From NCBI RefSeq assembly GCF_001544915.2, contig NZ_FCOE02000022.1, positions 62,001-126,000 of the forward strand: 64,000 nucleotides of DNA, given 5' to 3'. The DNA is from Caballeronia pedi (lineage in GTDB: Bacteria > Pseudomonadota > Gammaproteobacteria > Burkholderiales > Burkholderiaceae). The notes beneath the pieces were generated by a model. It saw only the letters and a list, made by a program, of their open reading frames with translations, had not been told where the DNA came from and made no database searches. This document shows, piece after piece, positions 59,765 through 64,000 of this stretch; the stretch's first letter is position 1; each line of letters starts with the position of its first letter. Both the position numbers and the translations under genes were made by a program.

Positions 59765-60892
59765 ATGAAGAAGCTGAGAATTGGCATCACCATCGGTCTG
59801 TTTCACGAGGCCGAAACGCTGTGGAACAACGGTATCAAGCAGAACGCGGTCTTTCTCGCTGAAGCGCTTAAGAACTGTCCGAATGTCGAGAGCGTCGTGC
59901 TAGTCAATACGACGCACGTGGCAATCACGAAACAATTGCCGTGGGACCTGGAGCGCTGGCCCACCGTCACTTTCGATGGCGCGAAAGACAACATCGACGT
60001 GCTGATCGAACTCGGCGGCCAGATCAGCCCGGACGCCACGGAGTATCTGAAACAGCGTGGCGCGCGCCTCGTCTCGTATTGTTGCGGTTTCGAATACGTC
60101 CACACGATGGAGTCGATTCTGTTCAACAGACCGAGCTTCGGCGACAACCTGTTCGTGAACCAGCGTTACGACGACATCTGGATGATCCCGCAGGTCGCGA
60201 ACATCAGCGCGCCGTACTTCGAGGTGATGCGTCGCCAGACGGCGCAGGTCGTGCCGTTCATCTGGAGCCCGATGTTCCTCGACGCACGCAGCGCATCCTT
60301 GCCGCATTCGGGTGAATATCAGCCGAAAGCGGGCCCGCGTCGCCTGAGCGTGATGGAGCCGAACATCAATGTCGTGAAATTCTGTCTCTATCCGGCGATG
60401 ATCGCGGAAATGGCCTATCGCGAGCGCCCGAACGACATCCAGTTGCTTCAGGTCACGAACGCGCAGCACCTCGCCACGGAGTGCAGGGAGTTCATTGCGT
60501 TGATGAACCAGCTCGACATCGTTCGGAATCACAAGGCGGTGTTTCTTGGCCGCTTCGACACGCCCACGTTTCTGGCCGAGAACACGGACATCATCGTGTC
60601 GCATCAGTGGGAAAATCCGCTGAACTACTTCTACCTGGAAGTGTGCTGGCAGGGGTATCCGCTGGTTCACAACGCTACGTTGTGCACGGATCTCGGTTAC
60701 TACTATCGTGACAACAACGTGAACGAAGGCGCGCGGCGGGTCGTCGAGGCCATTGATCAGCACGATTCGCAGCTTGCGCAATATCGGGATAAACAGCGTG
60801 CGCTGATTGCTCGGTATCTGCCGGATAACGCTGAATTGGTCGGCGGCTATGCCGGACTGCTCGACGCGCTTATCAAGAAGCCGTTGCGCTGA
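59765..60892 (+). CDS. DUF2827-like protein, putative glycosyltransferase (third paralogue)
   Basis: A 375-residue paralogue. MKKLRIGITIGLFHEAETLWNNGIKQNAVFLAEAL, MEPNINVVKFCLYPAMIAEMAY, IVSHQWENPLNYFYLEVCWQGYPLVHNA and DNNVNEGARRVVEAIDQHD align with the other two. The start at 59765 has GGAG nine bases upstream and aligns with the paralogues; MELLG at 59750 is an alternative. A long perfect palindrome follows 38 bases after the stop, then AT-rich DNA and the adhesin gene. Confidence 0.75.
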   Translation: MKKLRIGITIGLFHEAETLWNNGIKQNAVFLAEALKNCPNVESVVLVNTTHVAITKQLPWDLERWPTVTFDGAKDNIDVLIELGGQISPDATEYLKQRGARLVSYCCGFEYVHTMESILFNRPSFGDNLFVNQRYDDIWMIPQVANISAPYFEVMRRQTAQVVPFIWSPMFLDARSASLPHSGEYQPKAGPRRLSVMEPNINVVKFCLYPAMIAEMAYRERPNDIQLLQVTNAQHLATECREFIALMNQLDIVRNHKAVFLGRFDTPTFLAENTDIIVSHQWENPLNYFYLEVCWQGYPLVHNATLCTDLGYYYRDNNVNEGARRVVEAIDQHDSQLAQYRDKQRALIARYLPDNAELVGGYAGLLDALIKKPLR

Positions 60893-60929
60893 AACGACGT
60901 TTTCGGCATTTCCATTTGAGGTTAGTCAA

Positions 60930-60963
60930 GCGCCATGTCTGATCGGATGATCAGACATGGCGC
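60930..60963. repeat. 34-bp perfect palindrome after the third paralogue
   Basis: GCGCCATGTCTGATC (60930-60944) and GATCAGACATGGCGC (60949-60963) form a 15-bp stem with a GGAT loop. No T run follows (ATTTGTG), so it is either a non-canonical terminator or a protein-binding site. Confidence 0.75.
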
Positions 60964-61149
60964 ATTTGTGCTTTCCGCGGCTGTGCCCGGTTGACGTTTG
61001 ATTGGTTGAACGCGTAACAAACGAGCACGCGTAGGAGCAGACTCTTCGAAAATCCGAGGTGTCAAGACGAGGATGCGTCAAAAAGTATCCAAAAAATTCC
61101 TTCTAAGAAAATTAGGATGACTAAATAAATTATATCAATGGGATTTTTC

Positions 61150-61167
61150 CGAAAAATATATTTTTCG
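61150..61167. promoter_or_regulatory. 18-bp AT-rich palindrome in the adhesin upstream region
   Basis: CGAAAAATATATTTTTCG is a perfect dyad about 150 bases before the adhesin start. The 426-base gap 60893-61318 is AT-rich from about 61075 to 61300 and has no credible gene. The dyad may be an operator or a bent-DNA site for a nucleoid protein. Confidence 0.45.
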
Positions 61168-61318
61168 TGAATTTCTTAACGGCTTCTGCGGTTTCATTGA
61201 ATTTAGGACATGTCCGCTTCATTGAGGTGGCGCTCCCGAATATTCTCTGCCGTGGTCAAAGGTGCTTCCTTTTTTTGTTTTGTAAAAGACGATCGTTTTT
61301 TGTGGGTCAATCCGGTTT

Positions 61319-64000
61319 ATGAATAAGTCATACCGCAGTATCTGGAATGAGAAGGTAGGGACGTTTGTCGCGGTCGCTGAGACCGCGATGGCGCGTGGCA
61401 AGAAGAGTTCTGGCGGCGCGGTATGCGACCCGGAAGGTGGTCAGGAAGCTTTTGATGCAAGCGCACGCCATGACAAGAGCGCTGGCCCGAAAGTCGCGCT
61501 ACGCACGGCCGCCGGTGTTGGCGCTTCGGTTGCGATGCTATTCGGCGGTCCGAACGCCATGGCCGAGACCACGTCGCCCAGTTTCGCGGTCTGCACGAAT
61601 GGGACCGCAAACGGCTTCGGTAGCGCGGGTACTACCGGTCCTGTCGATTGCGCGCCGACTTACACTGGCGGAAATTTCAATGGCGTCGTAATTCAAGCTG
61701 GCACTCAGGGGGGTACTACCCTCATGACCATCGGCGCCGATGGAAATATCAACATGAAGTCAAGCAAAATTGTGTTCAATGCCAGCACAATTTCGTTCGG
61801 TAACGTAGCGCTGAGCAACGTGGCGAACGGAAGCATTGCTTCTGGCAGCGCCGAGGCTGTGACCGGCGGGCAGTTGTTCTCTGTCTCGACTGCGCTCTCC
61901 GGTTCCGTGAGCACGATGGTCTCGACCATCACGTACGGCTTCACCTCTATGTCCACGGCGGTCAGCTCCATGTCGGCCGGCGTGGCTGGCGCATCGACGA
62001 GCATGTCCACCGCGGCGAGTTCGCTGTCCACGGGCTTGAATTCCCTTTCGACCAGCACGTCCACCGCGCTCAACTCGATGTCGACGTCGTGGAACACACT
62101 TTCAACGAACACTTCGACTACGGTATCGTCCATGTCGACCGCCGTTACGTCGATGTCGACCACGGTAAACTCGCTGTCCACCACGGTCAGTACCGCCAGC
62201 AGCAAGGTAACGAGCCTTTCCACCAGCCTGAGTTCTCTTTCGATCTCGGCCTCCACAGGCTTGAGCACGTTGTCCACGTCGGTTTCCACCGGGATCAATT
62301 CGCTTTCCACCGGTTTGAGCACGACGAACAGCGCGGTGAGCAGCCTCTCCACCGGTCTGAGCACGACGTCGAGCAAGGTTGACAGTCTCTCCACGGTCGT
62401 CAGTACGACCACCAGCGCGGTGGGCAGTCTTTCGAGCGTCGTCAGCACGACGAACGAGACCGTCAATAGCGTATCCACGGGTCTGAGCACCACCAACGTC
62501 GCGGTGAGCAGTCTCTCCACGGGCCTGAGCACCGTCACCAGTTCCGTCACGAGTCTCTCGACTGGCTTGAGCACCGCCAATAGCGCGGTAACTTCGCTCT
62601 CGTCTGGCCTGAGCACGACCAATAGTGCGGTAAGTTCGCTTTCCTCCGGCCTGAGCACGGCCACCAGCGCGGTAACGTCACTGTCGACTGGCTTGAGCAC
62701 GACCAACAGTGCAGTAAGCTCGCTGTCGACTGGCTTGAGCACGACCAACAATGCGGTAAGCTCGCTGTCGACTGGCTTGAGCACGACTAACAGCGCGGTA
62801 AGCTCGCTGTCGACTGGCTTGAGCACGACCAACAGTGCGGTATCCAGCCTGTCCACCGGCCTGAGCACCACCAATAGCAACGTCACCAGTTTGTCGAGTG
62901 GCCTCTCGACGTTGTCGTCTTCGGTGTCGACAAGCGTCAACTCCCTCTCGGCCGGCCTGAGCACTGCCAACAGCGGCATCAGCAGCCTCTCCACGGGCCT
63001 GAGCACCGCCAATAGCAAGGCAGACAGCCTCTCCACGGGCCTGAGCACGGTCAACAGCAAGGCAGACAGCCTCTCCTCGGGCCTAAGCACGACCACGTCC
63101 ACGGTGAACTCGCTCTCGACCGGCGTGAGCACGATCAGCAGCACCGTGACGAGCTTGTCCACGGACCTTACGTCGCTGTCTACCTCTGCGTCCACGGGCA
63201 TCAACTCGTTGTCGACGGGTCTGAGCTCGACCAATAGCGCAGTCAACAGCTTGTCGACGGGTCTCAGCACGACCAACAGCACGGTGAGTTCGCTGTCCAC
63301 CGGCCTGAGCACCACGAAGAGCGCCGTCAGTTCCCTGTCGACCGGTCTGAGCACCACGAACAGCATGGTGAGCTCGATGTCGACCGGCGTGAACAGCATG
63401 TCCACGGCGCTGAGCACGACCAACAGCACGGTCGATTCGCTGTCGACCGGCGTGAGTACGGCCAGCAGCAAGGTCGACAGCCTGTCCACCGGTCTGAGCA
63501 CGACGAACAGCAACGTTGCCAGCCTGTCGAGCAGCGTCAGTTCGCTGTCGACGGGTCTGAGCACGACCAATAGCGCGGTCAGCAGTTTGTCCACTGGCCT
63601 CAGCTCGACCACGAGCAAGGTCAACAGCCTGTCGACGGGCCTGAGCACGACGAATAGCACGGTGAGTTCGCTCTCCACCGGTCTGACGTCGTTGTCGACG
63701 TCTGCCTCGACGGGTATCAATTCGCTGTCGACCGGCCTGAGCACGGCCAGCAGCAAGGTCGACAGCCTGTCGACCGGTTTGAGCACCGCCGGCAGCAAGG
63801 TCGATTCATTGTCGACGGGTCTGAGCACGACCAATAGCAACGTCGACAGCCTGTCGACGGGTCTGAGCACGACCAACAGCACGGTGAACACGCTGTCGAG
63901 CACGGTGAGCACGCTGTCGACGGGTCTGAGCACAACCAACAGCGCGGTCAGCAGTCTGTCAACTGGCCTCAGCACCACGAGCAGCAAGGTGGACAGTCTG
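61319..64000 (+). CDS. Trimeric autotransporter adhesin with giant Ser/Thr-rich stalk (partial, C-terminus off the right edge)
   Basis: 894 codons are visible without a stop. Residues 1-34 are an extended signal peptide region (MNKSYRSIWNEKVGTFVAVAE ... RGKKSSGGA), then a spacer, a hydrophobic stretch (ALRTAAGVGASVAMLFGG) and likely cleavage after AMA (about 82). Residues 83-165 are a small beta region with two cysteines (92 and 111). A YadA-type neck follows (VALSNVANGSIASGSAEAVTGGQL, about 163-186). The rest is a coiled-coil stalk built of 14-residue repeats, consensus SSLSTGLSTTNSAV, with V/L at heptad a/d positions. Over half the stalk is Ser or Thr. The translocating beta-barrel must lie beyond 64000. 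A start-site ribosome box is weak. Confidence 0.9.
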   Translation, partial: MNKSYRSIWNEKVGTFVAVAETAMARGKKSSGGAVCDPEGGQEAFDASARHDKSAGPKVALRTAAGVGASVAMLFGGPNAMAETTSPSFAVCTNGTANGFGSAGTTGPVDCAPTYTGGNFNGVVIQAGTQGGTTLMTIGADGNINMKSSKIVFNASTISFGNVALSNVANGSIASGSAEAVTGGQLFSVSTALSGSVSTMVSTITYGFTSMSTAVSSMSAGVAGASTSMSTAASSLSTGLNSLSTSTSTALNSMSTSWNTLSTNTSTTVSSMSTAVTSMSTTVNSLSTTVSTASSKVTSLSTSLSSLSISASTGLSTLSTSVSTGINSLSTGLSTTNSAVSSLSTGLSTTSSKVDSLSTVVSTTTSAVGSLSSVVSTTNETVNSVSTGLSTTNVAVSSLSTGLSTVTSSVTSLSTGLSTANSAVTSLSSGLSTTNSAVSSLSSGLSTATSAVTSLSTGLSTTNSAVSSLSTGLSTTNNAVSSLSTGLSTTNSAVSSLSTGLSTTNSAVSSLSTGLSTTNSNVTSLSSGLSTLSSSVSTSVNSLSAGLSTANSGISSLSTGLSTANSKADSLSTGLSTVNSKADSLSSGLSTTTSTVNSLSTGVSTISSTVTSLSTDLTSLSTSASTGINSLSTGLSSTNSAVNSLSTGLSTTNSTVSSLSTGLSTTKSAVSSLSTGLSTTNSMVSSMSTGVNSMSTALSTTNSTVDSLSTGVSTASSKVDSLSTGLSTTNSNVASLSSSVSSLSTGLSTTNSAVSSLSTGLSSTTSKVNSLSTGLSTTNSTVSSLSTGLTSLSTSASTGINSLSTGLSTASSKVDSLSTGLSTAGSKVDSLSTGLSTTNSNVDSLSTGLSTTNSTVNTLSSTVSTLSTGLSTTNSAVSSLSTGLSTTSSKVDSL
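62020..64000 (+). repeat. 42-base tandem repeat array encoding the adhesin stalk
   Basis: The 42-base unit (one 14-residue repeat) recurs through the region, with interruptions such as TSLSTSASTGINSLSTG at about 62220-62300 and twice later. Between about 62690 and 62830 four consecutive units are almost identical at the DNA level (gtaagctcgctgtcgactgg recurring every 42 bases), pointing to recent unit duplication. The long open frame on the opposite strand (61705-63987) arises only from this periodicity. Confidence 0.88.

Noticed and set aside
61705..63987. A 760-codon open frame on the minus strand, rich in VVLRPVDRLLTALL repeats
   Set aside because: It is the exact antisense of the 42-base repeats of the adhesin stalk; repeat periodicity keeps it open. 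The plus strand has a proper ESPR start and a YadA neck.
61319..64000. Tandem repeats that could suggest a CRISPR array
   Set aside because: The units are contiguous, in frame, 42 bases long and encode a coiled coil; there are no unique spacers and no cas genes.
1..64000. tRNA, rRNA, riboswitch or integrase/attachment sites
   Set aside because: None could be recognised by eye in the intergenic stretches; this is a visual check, not a covariance-model search.

Overview
The window is high-GC, densely coded chromosomal DNA of a Burkholderiaceae member, most likely Burkholderia sensu lato (Paraburkholderia or Caballeronia type). The evidence is the gene order pfkB kinase-tpx-DUF3426-prmA-accC-accB, the mpl-yqiA-RNB-aroE-mtgA run, an Entner-Doudoroff hexR/edd/eda locus, DUF2827-like proteins, and an ESPR-type trimeric autotransporter. 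No rRNA, tRNA, phage, insertion sequence or CRISPR array was recognised.

Layout. 1-8.2 kb (minus strand): glycine-zipper lipoprotein, sugar kinase, thiol peroxidase, DUF3426 zinc-ribbon protein, PrmA, AccC and AccB (acetyl-CoA carboxylase), a degraded 3-dehydroquinase gene (aroQ remnant), a TlpA-type thioredoxin and an unknown protein. 8.3-14.1 kb (plus): tightly overlapped mpl, yqiA, RNase II-type exonuclease, aroE, mtgA. 14.2-25 kb (plus): a sugar-acid/aldose catabolic locus (IclR regulator, dgoK, dgoA, SDR, araFGH-type ABC importer, second SDR, SMP-30 lactonase, aldose epimerase), interrupted between araH and the second SDR by a ~610-bp near-symmetrical inverted repeat. 25-33 kb: pyrF, thiL-pgpA-pncC (minus), malic enzyme, an orphan minus-strand terminator that may end a small RNA, a secreted RNase Sa/barnase-type lipoprotein with a barstar-family inhibitor, rsmE and a VOC protein. 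33.8-41.3 kb: tkt-gapA, a DUF937 protein, then a GntR-controlled purine-ureide module (DctA-family carrier, allantoicase, ureidoglycolate lyase). 41.4-51.2 kb: fur, bamE, dapB, exbBD, leuS-lptE-holA, proA, hemJ.

51.2-64 kb is the most interesting part. An HMW1C-like (GT41) cytoplasmic glucosyltransferase lies on the minus strand. After the hexR/edd/eda sugar locus come three tandem paralogous genes with glycosyltransferase-like architecture (DUF2827-like), then AT-rich DNA, then the start of a very long trimeric autotransporter. Its visible stalk is made almost wholly of 14-residue Ser/Thr-rich repeats and runs off the right edge. I infer a dedicated adhesin-glycosylation locus: the three paralogues, perhaps with the GT41 enzyme, would modify the Ser/Thr- (or Asn-) rich stalk in the cytoplasm before export. 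Functions here are inferred from protein motifs and context only.
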